Below, piece by piece: positions 31,966 to 42,248 of a stretch of 64,000 bases of DNA. The position numbers were made by a program, and so were the translations under genes. This stretch comes from CAWAQA01 sp963784065 (GTDB lineage Bacteria; Acidobacteriota; Vicinamibacteria; Vicinamibacterales; UBA2999). Location of the stretch: contig CAWAQA010000008.1 in the NCBI GenBank assembly GCA_963784065.1, forward strand, positions 1 through 64,000, written 5' to 3'. How positions within the stretch are numbered: position 1 is the first letter of the stretch; each line of letters starts with the position of its first letter. Below the pieces are notes generated by a model that did not search any database, was not told where the DNA came from, and worked only from the letters and a program-made list of their open reading frames with translations.

Positions 31966-32661
31966 ATGCACATTTCATGTCCGGAGCATCTCACGCGTAG
32001 CGTCCGCCGCGCCAGCGGCGGCCGTGCAGCTATAATCCGCAGCCTGCTCTTGACTGTGGCCGCGTTGAGCGCTGCGCTTCCCGCGGCGGCACAGACGCCG
32101 CGCATCGAGGTGTCGGGAGGCTATCAGTATTTCAATGTCTCGGCAGATTTGGAAAGTATCGACACTGGCGACGTTCCGATCCGGAATGTCGATCAATCGT
32201 TGCCACTCGGCTGGTACGTTGATCTTGCCGGGAATCTGAACCGCCATTTCGGTATCGTGTTCGCCACGGGCGGCAATTACAAGTCGATTACTGAATCGGC
32301 AACCTTTGGCGGTCTTGCGGCAAGCGCCTCAGTCGACCTGCGGGTGCATGAGTTCATGGGTGGGGTGCGCTATAGCAGCCGCTCGAACCCGACGGTGGTT
32401 CCCTTCGGGCAGTTCCTGGTTGGCGCGATCAATGGTTCGGCGAAGGTCACAGCATCAGGCAGCGTCGTCGGCTCCCCCGGGTTTTCCTTCAGCGGCGAGG
32501 CGAGCGGCACGGACATAGCGCTGCAGGCAGGCGGCGGAATGCAACTGCGCCTGGCGGACAAGTTCGGCGTCCGTGTCGGCGCGGACTACATTCGGTTTCT
32601 CACTGACGAGGGCGGCGTGAATGCGTTCCGGTTTGGCGCGGGCGTCGTGCTCGCCCGCTGA
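31966..32661 (+). CDS. outer-membrane beta-barrel protein
   Basis: About 231 aa from a Met at 31966, chosen because it precedes the signal peptide (IIRSLLLTVAALSAALPAAA, Q). The mature part has amphipathic strands (IEVSGGYQYFNVSADLES, LGWYVDLAGNLNRHFGIVF, HEFMGGVRYSSRSNPTVVPF, FGVRVGADYIRFLTDEGG) and ends FRFGAGVVLAR, like eight-stranded OmpA/OmpW-type barrels. Intact. The start is uncertain because the frame is open upstream into the preceding small gene. Confidence 0.7.
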   Translation: MHISCPEHLTRSVRRASGGRAAIIRSLLLTVAALSAALPAAAQTPRIEVSGGYQYFNVSADLESIDTGDVPIRNVDQSLPLGWYVDLAGNLNRHFGIVFATGGNYKSITESATFGGLAASASVDLRVHEFMGGVRYSSRSNPTVVPFGQFLVGAINGSAKVTASGSVVGSPGFSFSGEASGTDIALQAGGGMQLRLADKFGVRVGADYIRFLTDEGGVNAFRFGAGVVLAR

Positions 32662-33698
32662 TCCGGAAGGCCATTTGAGTTGCGCTGTAGCTCAGGCCTT
32701 TGTTCCGTTTTCCGCAACGGTGTATACGAAGTTTGAAGACCCCGAAGAATGATTCAAAAGGGCTTCGTGCACTTCGTCTGCTTTCGCGTTTTCGTGATGT
32801 ACGATCGGCCAAACTGGCTGCACCTAAGCAAGAGGTTCCAACTCACAGGTGCGACGCTGGTCCGATCTTGAGACGAATGCGGCGGTGCTCGACGGGTCGG
32901 AGACCGCGACCGGCGAGCGTAGGGCGTAGATGATGCGAGAGGATGACTGGGGCACCAAGAAACGGACCGCCGGGTACGCCAGGGATTTCCCTGCCCCCTG
33001 ATCCGGATCGCGTGCTACGTGTCCCTACAAGAAAGCCTGTACTTGCCGATTCTTTGAGGTTCTCGCGGCGGTTCGGATACGCTCAGTTGGTGACGCCGGT
33101 CATCGCGTCTTAAAGAGCGGACCGCGGCCCGGTCCTGAACTCTTAGACGAGCGCCGATCCGGTGCTCTGAATATGCCTGGTGCCACACTTCAGGCCCCAG
33201 ATCGTCCCTGCGCCGTCACTCGTTACTTATCCTTGAGCACGGCTCGCCACGGCAATAGCCGGTTCGGGTGCCCTGCACTGCGATTCCGCCTCAATACACA
33301 TCAAGATCCGGCGCAACAGCTAAGAGGGCCGAATAGCGAGCGCTCATCTCGGCAAACCCCCATTCGGCGGCGACACTCCCTTGGTGATAGAGGAGCAGCA
33401 ACCTCGGCTTTGCCTCTCGTGCCAGGTCGGCGTGCCGACCAGGTCAACGTCCACCCTGACAATGTGGCCTGGTGGCGAGCGCCTCATCGCCAAGCTGACT
33501 TCCACAGCCGCGACGTCAAGGTTCTGTAGATTCGTCTCGCTCGTTCCATCAGGGCGCCCGGAGGTTACCGCCAAGGCAGACAGGTAATATTCGCCAGCCC
33601 GATGCCCAGGCGTCACGCGAAAGGCGGCCTGCGCATGGCATCGCGGCGGACCGAGCACGAGCCCACCGAACGTCAAAGGATCGTCCTACAATCCAGCC
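32662..33698. other. 1-kb stretch without a recognisable gene
   Basis: No family could be seen on either strand. A minus-strand frame at 33344-33676 (YYLSALAVTSGRPDGTSETN) has a somewhat protein-like composition but no recognised homology. Probably decayed or non-coding sequence. Confidence 0.4.
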
Positions 33699-35982
33699 AT
33701 GCGAAGTCTGCTGTCAGCAGCGTTGATGTGGACGGTGTTGACGGTTCCCGGTCAGACCCAGAACGCCGGTCCGGAGCCGGAACTGGAAGGAATACTGACC
33801 TTCGAGACAGCTCACAGCGGAACCCTCCCGGCCGGCTGGGGCGGCGGCCCGGCGGGGACTGTGTCGGTCGACGACGCCATCGTGCATGGCGGGCGATGGT
33901 CGGCGCGGCTCGAGCGCACGGCGGCCAGCCCGCAGGCGTTCTCGACGCTCACCAAGACCATCCCAGTGGATTTCGGCGGAACGACGATCGAGTGGCGCGG
34001 CTTCCTGCGCAGCGAGACCGTCAGCGAGTTCATGGGGCTGTGGATGCGTCAGGACGGCGACGCGCCAAACCTCGCGTTTGCCAGTATGCAGCCGCGCCAG
34101 ATCCGGGGCACGAACGACTGGACGGAGTATTCGATCACGCTGCCGGTCGATCGCGCGGCGAAGCAGCTGTTTTCGGCGTCCTGATCGCCGGCACTGGCAA
34201 GGTCTGGGCGGACGACCTGCGACTGCTCGTGGACGGCAGGCCCGTGTGGGAGGCGCTGAAGGTGGAGCGGCCGAAGACGCCGATCGATCTCGATCGCGAG
34301 TTCGACGCCGGCTCCGGCGTCGTCATCAGCCAGCTGACGCCGGCACAGATCGAAAACCTGGCGATGCTGGGGAAGGTCTGGGGATTCCTGAAGTACCACC
34401 ATCCGGCCGTCACGACGGGGTCGCGTCATTGGGACTACGATCTGTTCCGTGTGCTGCCCGCGGTGCTGGCGGCTCGCGATCATGACGCGGGCTCCGTCGT
34501 GCTGCGCGACTGGATTCGCGGCCTCGGTCCACTGCCTCCCTGCGATCCGTGCCTCACGCTGCGGGACGAAAACCTGCAGCTGCGTCCCGGCCTCGCCTGG
34601 ATCGAGACGGACACGGTAGTGGGGCGCGAGCTGGCCGGGCTGTTACGCGCGGTTCGTAGCGGCCGCGCGCGCAGCCGGCAGTTCTTCGTGTCGCAGGTGC
34701 CGGGTATCGGCAATCCGAGATTCGACAACGAGCCGGCCTACGCGGGACTGAGGTTTCCCGACGCCGGTTATCAGCTGCTTGCCCTCTACCGGTTCTGGAA
34801 CATCGTCGAGTACTGGTTCCCGTATCGCGATCAACTGGACGGGGACTGGGACCGCGTGCTGGCCGAGTTCGTGCCGAGGGTGACGCTGGCGGCGGACAAG
34901 GACACCTACCAGCTCGAGATATCCAGTTGATCGCGAGAGCCACCGATACGCACGCGAACCTCTGGAGCGCGCCGCCGCAGCTTCGCCCTCCGGCCGGTAA
35001 CTGCCAGCTTCCCGTGACGATGCGCTTCCTCGAGAACCAGGCTGTGGTGACCGGATACTCGGACGCCGCCACGGGACCAGCAACCGGCTTGAGGGTCGGC
35101 GACGTCATCGAGCGCCTGGACGGAGTGCCGGTGGCGGAGTTGGTCGGCCGCTGGGAGCCGGACTACCCCGCCTCGAACCGGCCGACGCGGCTGCGCGACA
35201 TCGCCCAGGCGATGTCGCGGGGACCGTGCGTAGCGGCTGGCGCCGTGGCTCGCCGTGCCGGCGAGGAGGTGCGGATCACCGCACAGCGACAGCCGCTGGC
35301 GAGCCTGGACCTGCGAGCCGGCCTGACACATGATCGTCCCGGAGAGGCGTTCCACCTGCTCTCCGATGAGGTCGCCTATCTGAAGCTGTCGTCGGTGCAG
35401 GTAGCGCAGGTCTCCAGCTACGTCGAGCGCGCGAAGGGGACGCGGGGGCTCGTCATCGACATCCGCAACTACCCGTCAGAGTTCGTGGTGTTCGCACTCG
35501 GCTCGCTGTTGGTGGACCGGCCGACGCCGTTCGCGCGGGTCACGATCGGCGATCTCGAACATCCCGGGGCGTTCCGCTGGAGCGATCCGGTCCTGCTCAG
35601 CCCGCAGCAGCCGCATTACGCGGGCAAAGTCGTGATCCTCGTCGACGAGATCTCGCTGAGTCAGGCCGAATACACGGCCATGGCGTTCCGGTCCAGTCCG
35701 CGGGCGGTGGTGGTGGGCAGCACGACCGCGGGCGCCGACGGCAACGTGTCGCCGATCCCGCTCCCAGGCGGGTTGAGCTCGATGATCAGCGGCATCGGCG
35801 TCTTTTATCCTGACAGAAGGCCTACTCAGCGCGTCGGCATTGTTGCCGACGTGGAGGCGCACCCGACGGTCGCCGGGATCCGCGCCGTCCGGGACGAGGT
35901 GCTGGAAGAAGCGCTCCGCCAGATCCTCGGACCAGACGCCCCGGCGGATCGGATCGAGAACATGGCCCGGCCTCGTCCCTGA
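33699..35982 (+). CDS. secreted S41-family peptidase (two frameshifts)
   Basis: Signal peptide (MRSLLSAALMWTVLTVPGQ) followed by an N-terminal beta-sandwich (FETAHSGTLPAGWGGGPAG) of about 160 aa. After a frame change near 34178 comes the helical S41 N-terminal region (LAMLGKVWGFLKYHHPAV, YRFWNIVEYWFPYRDQL). After another near 34925 a PDZ-like segment (ATGLRVGDVIERLDGVPVAE) and the peptidase core (GEAFHLLSDEVAYLKLSSVQ, GLVIDIRNYPSEFVVFALGS). The catalytic Ser region is VDEISLSQAEYTAMAF, followed by VVGSTTAGADGN. About 760 aa. The tricorn/CtpA-like S41 group cleaves C-termini in the periplasm; substrate unknown. Confidence 0.82.
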
Positions 35983-36188
35983 TCAGACCTGACGACGCGC
36001 AGACGATCCTGACATGCGGTTGTTGCGCTTAGCGACGTCCATGGAGTCGCGTGTCCACCGTGAAACAGAAGGGCTGAGGTCGAGGTTTTCCTGGCAGTCG
36101 TCGACTGGAGCGTGCGCTGATAAGGGCGACGCATCACTCTTCCTTGCTGGCCAGTGTTCGCACTGGCAAAGAGGACCACAGGCGAACG

Positions 36189-36903
36189 ATGAGCGACGTC
36201 ACCGGTACTGCAAGTGGCGGGAGTTGTCGGAATGGTGGGCGCGGCGCTGTACGCCGCCGGCGATGTCCTGTTGCTGGCGCCCCACGCCGCCGCGCGCGGA
36301 GACAGACGACCCCTGCCGGTCGACGTGAGCAACGACCGAATCCTGCGGCGCCGAGTGGCGTTGCTGGAGGAGCTAGCGCGGCTTCCCTATTGGCGGCTGC
36401 GATGGGGCGCGCTTCTCGGTGTCATCGGTGCGCCGCTCACCATAGCCGGCCTCTGGCTCTTTTATCGAAGCGTGTCGTCTGCCGGGCCGTGGCTGGCCCT
36501 GCCGCCCACGATGCTGTTTCTTGCGGCGACCGTCACAGGTCCTTTCGTACATGGCTCGTTCGCATACGTCGGCGAGACGGTGCAGGCCCTGTACGCCGTG
36601 GATGAAGGCCGCCAACCGATGCTCGCAGCAATGGTGCGGCGCCAGATGGTCACGATCATGATGTGTTACGGTCCGCTCGTCCTCGCGGTGATCGTGGCCT
36701 CCGCTTGGGCGACATACGCCATCCTCACAGGGCGAACACGCCTGCCGACCTGGCTGGCCTGGGTCAACCCCGTGACAATGACAATGGCATGGCTGCTGCT
36801 GAAGACGATCCTTCCGAGACGGGTCGGAATGCTCCTACAGGGAGCGGGCTTCAGCATCGCCTACTTTGCCTGGTTCGCGGCCATGGCGGCTGCGGTCAGT
36901 TGA
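36189..36903 (+). CDS. multi-pass membrane protein of unknown function (one frameshift near start)
   Basis: Likely begins MSDVTGTA at 36189; a frame change near 36212 leads to AGVVGMVGAALYAAGDVLLL. About six membrane segments follow (WGALLGVIGAPLTIAGLWLF, LPPTMLFLAATVTGPFVHGS, MMCYGPLVLAVIVASAWATY, LLQGAGFSIAYFAWFAAMAA). About 238 aa. It resembles DUF6796-type membrane proteins, but I hold that loosely. No known catalytic motif. Confidence 0.6.
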
Positions 36904-37150
36904 TGACGTGCCCGGAGCTCGCCCAGCGCCCGCGAGTCCAAGCGCTGGTCATCGATCGCCCGATCGGTGTTTTCCGCGATTGATCTTCCGGGTCACCCGC
37001 AACGCGATCACCCCGCCTGTTTTTTTCGCCAATGCGGCCAAGTACGTCCAATCGCCTGGGCGCACTCGCCGCCGTCTCAGTGGACCACGGCTAGAAGCGA
37101 TCCGACGGCGACCGTCATGACTCTCGGATTCCGCGGCGTCCGTGTGGCCT
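36904..37150. other. intergenic stretch between convergent genes
   Basis: About 250 bases between the membrane protein and a convergent small gene. Nothing recognised. Confidence 0.4.
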
Positions 37151-37578
37151 TCAATATTTCATCGCGGTCGAGGGCACTGGCGAACCGCAGGCCGTAGACA
37201 ACGACCGTGCGGGTGAGGATTGCTGGTAAACCGCGGCATAGCCCTCTTCGATGCCTTCGGCCAGCTGGAGACGGAATGTGGCAAGTTGCCGTGGCGTCAG
37301 AGGAGGCCCGTCTGGCAGCAGGGGTGAGGGGCCGATACGTTCTCGAATGGAGGCAACGACTGGTCCGTCGGTCCCGAGCCATGGGTTCGTTGTGATCCGC
37401 AGACCGATGGGAGCTGCCGCGGCAGCTAACGCGCAAGCAACGGGAAGGCGTTCAGGCGGGCTGTCCAATCTTTCAGCGTAATCAGGCTCTGAGCGGCAAG
37501 AAGGTGAATCCCGGCGAGGATCCAGAGGACCATGACCGTGAGGAGGTCGATCCACCGCCGCAGAGCGTGAACATCCAT
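37151..37578 (-). CDS. small membrane-anchored hypothetical protein (one frameshift)
   Basis: Starts MDVHALRRWIDLLTV at 37578, with a membrane helix (LLTVMVLWILAGIHLLAA) and SLITLKDWTARLNAFP. After a frame change near 37440 it reads LAAAAAPIGLRITTNPWLGT, IGPSPLLPDGPPLTPRQLAT and FRLQLAEGIEEGYAAVYQQ. About 140 aa. The last 20 residues may be in the wrong frame. No family recognised; coding is suggested by composition and the consistent joins. Confidence 0.45.
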
Positions 37579-37833
37579 CTTGACGCGCCGTTGATTTGGA
37601 CGTCGTTCGGTCCTGAGCAGTCGGCATCTGCCGGGGAATGAGTAGGTTTCCGCCGCTTCATCGCCACTGCGCCGTTACCCGTTACGAAACTGCTGTGGAA
37701 GCCAGAGCGGTTTTACGTTGGCGATGAGCCGTGGCGTACTGCGCCGTCGCCGACGGCTCCATCGCGCTGCAGAGAGGTCAAGAGTGGAACACTTGCCGAC
37801 CTGACCTTGTTGCGCTCTCGCCTTGCGGCTGTT

Positions 37834-38358
37834 TCAAGGGGTGTCGACGCACATGACCGAGAGCGATGCGTCCAACACGTCGGCGTTGGCATCCCCGGCT
37901 TCAACCTTTCTGCCGAGGAAATAGAACGTGTGCGCACCTGTACCATTCGCACCGTTGTCGTTCGTGAGGCCCGTACTCGTCACTGTCGTGCTGACCGGCT
38001 TGAAGTCCGGATCGTCGGCTCCGTCATTGTCGACGAGCTCCAGAAGGCGCTCTGACCCCCCATTGGTAGTAGGGTTCGTGTTGTTGCGGCTCAGGACGAA
38101 ACGGTATTGGTTCTCAACCCCGACGGCACCACCGCTTTCCATGTCGGCACTGGCGGTCGCGACGCAACCATGAACCGCACCATCGCCGCCAGGAATGTTC
38201 ACGGTCGCGCTCCTGACGACTATCCAGTTGTTGGCACTGTCCAGGGTCACGTTGCCATTGGAGCTGCTGCCCACCACGAAGTTATTTGCCAGGACGGCGC
38301 CTGGGAGAACCAAGAGACAGACGACTATCACGGACACACGGAGGAGTCCTCGCTTCAT
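37834..38358 (-). CDS. secreted hypothetical protein, intact
   Basis: 174 aa from 38358, with AGGAG at seven bases upstream. Signal peptide MKRGLLRVSVIVVCLLVLPG ending VLA. The mature part is small, Asn/Ser/Gly-rich and beta-like (NNFVVGSSSNGNVTLDSANN, YRFVLSRNNTNPTTNGGSER, LTNDNGANGTGAHTFYFLG), ending LDASLSVMCVDTP with one of two Cys. Possibly a surface or extracellular protein; no family recognised. Confidence 0.65.
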   Translation of the reverse strand: MKRGLLRVSVIVVCLLVLPGAVLANNFVVGSSSNGNVTLDSANNWIVVRSATVNIPGGDGAVHGCVATASADMESGGAVGVENQYRFVLSRNNTNPTTNGGSERLLELVDNDGADDPDFKPVSTTVTSTGLTNDNGANGTGAHTFYFLGRKVEAGDANADVLDASLSVMCVDTP

Positions 38359-38646
38359 GACGCATCTCCTTTCGAGCGATCGTTCCGTAAGTTGAGGAAC
38401 GGCTCTGAGGAATAGACGTCGTGCGCGAGGAATTCCCTCACTCCGGTCGCGATGGGGTCGAGGGTCCAGGTCTGGCCGGGTCACTGGACTCGCGTGCAGT
38501 GGAAAGGCCGACGACGACGGTGAAACGAGGCAGGCTTAGAGCACCGTGGCGCCAGAGCCATTGGCACCTGCCGGCGCTTGATTCGTGACGAGTGTGAAGG
38601 GTTGGCCAGTTGAGTCGCTGAATCTCGCGCCACCGACGATAGCTAA

Positions 38647-39920
38647 GAAGTCGCTGAAAAACGAATGATCATGCGCTCGATCTCTGTCGCGTATGTGGGC
38701 AACGCCTTCGAAACAAGGACGGTCAGCGTTCCGTTCGTCGCGCTGGACGGGAGCGAATCGTGGCCGCGTGCCAGGCGTCGCGTCTCATGCGGCCGCCGCG
38801 CGCAAGGTAACGATCCGTTTGATGTTGAAGGCCGCGCTGGCGAAGACGAAGAGTGCGTCCACCGTGGTGAGGCCGCGCAGCTTCACCTTGCGCAGCCCGG
38901 CAATCGTCTTGAGCCACGCAAACGCCCGCTCGATGCGAGGCCGCGCATGCTGACTCATCGCGTAGCCCGCGTGTCGCGTCGTGCGGGCATCGATCGCGCT
39001 CCCACCGCGTCGGGTGTCGTTCTGGGCGACGTGTGGCGTCATGTCGACCTCGCGCACCTGGTCGACGAAGTCGGCGGTGTCATAGGCCTTGTCGGCCCCT
39101 ACCGTCCGGTGCCGCGGCGGCGCAAACCGCCAATGGGTGCTGAGCATCGTCGTCGCGGCCTCGCGCTCGGCAAGCCCGTCGGCCACCGTCGCCTGCGCGT
39201 CGACGATCAGCCCGTGGCGATTCTCCATCAGCAGATGCCCGAGATAGGCCAAGCGCGCCTCGGCATTGTTCGACTTCCGATACAACCGCGCGTCGGGATC
39301 CGTCGTCGACGCATGCGTGTCGTTCTTCCGGTCCTGCCCCCGGAAGTCGCGCCCATCGCCATCGGTGTCGCCGTCTTTCCGTTGGAAACTCTTCTGACTG
39401 GCCCACGCCTCGAGCAGCGTGCCGTCCACGGTGAAGTGCTCGTCCGACATCAGATCGGACGCGCGCGCGACCACGCGCTGGAAGAAGCTGTGGGCGACGG
39501 CGTGCTGCAGCAGCCGATCGCGGTTCTTCGTGAACACCGTCGGCACCCAGATCGGTTCGTCCATCTCCAGGCCCACGAACCAGCGAAAGAGGATGTTGTA
39601 GTCGAGTTGCTCCATCAGCAGCCGCTCACTCCGAATCGAGTAGAACAGCTGCAGCAACTGCGCCCGCAACAGGCGCTCGGGCGGAATCGACGGCCGGCCG
39701 TGCTGCGCATAGAGCGCATCGAACTCGCGCGTCATCTCCCGCAGGATCTCGTCGACAAAGGTGCGAATGGCCCGGAGCGGGTGATCCTGGGGCACACGTT
39801 CCTCGGCGGACACATAGCTGAACATCGCACGCGGCTGGCGATCGTCTCCTCGCATGCCCGCCATGGTAGTACGCGATCGCGGATCTGTCGATCCCCTACA
39901 ATGCGTTTTTCAGCGACCTC
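38647..39920. mobile_element. complete IS5-family insertion sequence with CTAA target duplication
   Basis: 1,274 bp. Terminal inverted repeats GA(A/G)GTCGCTGAAAAACG (left 38647-38663; right, inverted, 39904-39920), 16 of 17 matching. A perfect 4-bp direct repeat CTAA lies at 38643-38646 and 39921-39924, the YTAR target expected for IS5 elements. The single transposase gene is intact, so the element looks recent. It sits between genes and breaks nothing recognisable. Confidence 0.92.
38785..39864 (-). CDS. IS5-family transposase (DDE)
   Basis: Intact, 359 aa. N-terminal DUF772 region (VSAEERVPQDHPLRAIRTFV, ERLLRAQLLQLFYSIRSERL). DDE residues lie in SDEHFTVDGTLLEAWASQ (first Asp), RTVGADKAYDTADFVDQV (second Asp) and ARPRIERAFAWLKTIAGLRK (Glu). 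Ends NIKRIVTLRAAAA. Catalyses cut-and-paste of the element at 38647-39920. Confidence 0.93.
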   Translation of the reverse strand: MAGMRGDDRQPRAMFSYVSAEERVPQDHPLRAIRTFVDEILREMTREFDALYAQHGRPSIPPERLLRAQLLQLFYSIRSERLLMEQLDYNILFRWFVGLEMDEPIWVPTVFTKNRDRLLQHAVAHSFFQRVVARASDLMSDEHFTVDGTLLEAWASQKSFQRKDGDTDGDGRDFRGQDRKNDTHASTTDPDARLYRKSNNAEARLAYLGHLLMENRHGLIVDAQATVADGLAEREAATTMLSTHWRFAPPRHRTVGADKAYDTADFVDQVREVDMTPHVAQNDTRRGGSAIDARTTRHAGYAMSQHARPRIERAFAWLKTIAGLRKVKLRGLTTVDALFVFASAAFNIKRIVTLRAAAA

Positions 39921-39958
39921 CTAACGATCAGTCGGCATGTAGCGAGTGATTTCGGCCT

Positions 39959-41425
39959 TCAATTCACGCCAACCCTTAGAGCCGCCGCCTGGCGCAGGCG
40001 TGTCGAATCGTAGCCAACGCCGTCCCTGAACACGGTCACGACGTTGTAGATGTCTGACGGCCGGCGCACGGGGTCACCCTGAATCACGACGACATCCGCT
40101 GTCTTGCCGGGCGCAATGGAGCCGACGCGTTGATCGATGCCGAGAATCCGTGCGCCATTGAGCGTCATGATCTGAATGGCCTGCTCGGGCGTGAAGCCTG
40201 CCTCCACCAGCAGTTCAAAGTTCCTCATGTTGCCGACGCCGGGAACAGGCCCGTCCCCACGGGTCCGATCCCGCCCCAGCAGTCCACCGGCGGCCACGAA
40301 TGCCCGCTCCCACTGCATCATCTTCTGCAGCAGCCGCGGCGGCAGTGCCCAGGCACTGTCGGCGAGTCCCGCGCGGATCGCCTCGACCTCTTTGCGTGTG
40401 TCCGGTGCCAGCGTCTCGAGCGTTCTGGAGTCGAGCCCCACCCGGTTGGGCATGAACGTCTCGTACGGCGACAGCGTCGACGTCACGGCCGCCCCGGCCG
40501 CCACAATCGCCCGGATGCTCTCCTGAACGGCGGCACTGGACACGTCAACGTCGGCCTGGACACGCTGGTTCCCCGGCGGACACAGGTCCACTTGCTTCCC
40601 CGGCACGTGCTCGCTGTCGGTGATGAATCCGTGCTGGAGCAGATCGATGCCCAGGGCGGCGGCCTCGGTAAACGTGACGGAACACAGGTGCCCGGTGACA
40701 CGCATGCCGCGCGCGCGTGCCGCCTCGACGCCGGCTCGCAGCGTGTCACGCGCGATGGTGCCCATGAACTTGACCCAGGTGGCGCCCTCGGACGCCCAAT
40801 AGTCAACGACTCGCTGCACCTCCTCGGCCGTGGTGACGGACTGGAACATGGCCGTGACCGCATTCCGCGATGGCCACGGCGCGGTCGAGGGTCCGTTGAG
40901 GTATGGACCGGCGATATGAAACCGCGGGCCTGGCGTATCGCCCGCGTCCACAGCGCGCTGCAGATTGAGTTCGTGGTACGGCAGGGCACTCCCTGCCGTC
41001 ATGGCCGTTGTCACGCCGTACGCGAGGTAGAGGAGGGGCGCGCTCACGTTCATCTGAGCGATGCGCGTCGGCCTGCCGGAAGGACCGTCAATCGACGCGA
41101 AATAGGTGTGCTCGTGTAGTCCGACCTGCCCCGGCATGACGGTGTGCCCGGACAGATCGAGGACGCGTGCGCCAGACGGCACTGCCGTCGCCGCAAAGGG
41201 TCCGATCGACTCGATCGTGGATCCTCGAAGGATCACCGTCTGGTCGGCGCGTGCCGGGAGACCCGTGCCCTCGACCAACTGGACGTGCGTGAGCGCCACG
41301 ACTGCCGCATTCACGCTGACAAATGGCTGGACGGCGGCCGGAATGGCGCGCTCCTGGGCGTGCAGCGACACGACCATCAACAACCCAGCGGTGACCGACA
41401 AAATTCGAGCGTAGCATTCGCGCAT
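39959..41425 (-). CDS. secreted metal-dependent amidohydrolase
   Basis: Intact, 488 aa from the Met at 41425, which heads a clear signal peptide (RILSVTAGLLMVVSLHAQ). The N-terminal beta domain has VVALTHVQLVEGTGLPARAD and VLDLSGHTVMPGQVGLHEHT, where HxH supplies two metal ligands. Further motifs are TWVKFMGTIARD, RVTGHLCSVTFTEAAALGID, LLQHGFITDSEHVPGK and GGLLGRDRTRGDGPVPG, then the C-terminal ILGIDQRVGSIAPGKTADVV with VIQGDP. This fits imidazolonepropionase/prolidase-like amidohydrolases of the periplasm. Substrate not predictable. Confidence 0.88.
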   Translation of the reverse strand: MRECYARILSVTAGLLMVVSLHAQERAIPAAVQPFVSVNAAVVALTHVQLVEGTGLPARADQTVILRGSTIESIGPFAATAVPSGARVLDLSGHTVMPGQVGLHEHTYFASIDGPSGRPTRIAQMNVSAPLLYLAYGVTTAMTAGSALPYHELNLQRAVDAGDTPGPRFHIAGPYLNGPSTAPWPSRNAVTAMFQSVTTAEEVQRVVDYWASEGATWVKFMGTIARDTLRAGVEAARARGMRVTGHLCSVTFTEAAALGIDLLQHGFITDSEHVPGKQVDLCPPGNQRVQADVDVSSAAVQESIRAIVAAGAAVTSTLSPYETFMPNRVGLDSRTLETLAPDTRKEVEAIRAGLADSAWALPPRLLQKMMQWERAFVAAGGLLGRDRTRGDGPVPGVGNMRNFELLVEAGFTPEQAIQIMTLNGARILGIDQRVGSIAPGKTADVVVIQGDPVRRPSDIYNVVTVFRDGVGYDSTRLRQAAALRVGVN

Positions 41426-41639
41426 GCAAGAGTCCTCGAGCGGTTGCCCACCTGGCAGGAGCGGCTCTGCGCCGAGCGAGACCCACACCGGCAGAGCAGA
41501 TCGCACCCTTTATACACCTCGCCGTTCCCCTGTCGGATGTGCGGGCGTGGTCGCTGTTCGAGCTCGCAGTCCCAGTCGGGGCCCGCGCGAGAATAGGAGC
41601 GTAGCCGCATCGGTCGGATGCGACGCGCACCAAGAGCAA

Positions 41640-41790
41640 TCACCCAGTGATCCTCCCGTTGCTGGATCGAGTCGTGACGGACGCCTACGTCACTCCCGTG
41701 TAGTCGGTCGAGTCGGTCGCGCTCGCACCCGACGGGCTGTGGCTGGCCACCGCAAGCTGGAGCGGATCGTCGAATTGGCCGGCACGAGAT
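41640..41790 (+). pseudogene. WD40/TolB-like fragment
   Basis: A short stretch reads ESVALAPDGLWLATASWSGS, a single WD40-like blade, preceded by an in-frame TAG. No complete gene surrounds it. Probably a remnant. Confidence 0.3.
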
Positions 41791-41926
41791 GACCGAACCA
41801 GTTCGTCCACGCGCCATCATCGGTAATGCGGGCAATGCCCGGAATCATCCCGGCGCCCGCCGCTCACGTCGCCGGCGACGATCACCGGTCAGCCGCCGTA
41901 CTTCGAGCGGGGACCTGGAACTGTGG

Positions 41927-42187
41927 CTACATCTGGCCGATCATGATCTGATGGAGCGTCACAGGCGCCGGCGCGGTACCGGGCACGGGCGGTGCGACGC
42001 TGGCGTAATCGGTGACCTTCTGCACGCCGCCCACGAAGAAGCTGCCCTGGTCTTCGATCATCCCAGTCAGTGCGCTACCGGCTGCGCGTCGTAGCGGCGT
42101 CAGAAATCTCTTCGGCCTGGTTTGTCCTGACAGGGCCGCGGCCGTGATGACGAGCAGCACGGCGGTGAGCAGGCGTTCTCGTTTCAT
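41927..42187 (-). CDS. small secreted hypothetical protein
   Basis: 86 aa. Signal peptide MKRERLLTAVLLVITAAALS, then RPKRFLTPLRRAAGSALTGM, FFVGGVQKVTDYAS and a Pro-rich tail. It lies 61 bases downstream of the VOC gene in the same direction and may be co-transcribed. No family recognised; a frameshift at the 3' end cannot be excluded. Confidence 0.45.
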   Translation of the reverse strand: MKRERLLTAVLLVITAAALSGQTRPKRFLTPLRRAAGSALTGMIEDQGSFFVGGVQKVTDYASVAPPVPGTAPAPVTLHQIMIGQM

Positions 42188-42248
42188 GACAGCCTCTCGT
42201 TCCGCCGTGCCTTGTCGCTTCCACTTCGGATGGCGATGGAGCGGACGG

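Noticed and set aside
33344..33676. A minus-strand protein in the 1-kb gap.
   Set aside because: Some stretches look protein-like, but there is no recognisable family, signal peptide or ribosome binding site.
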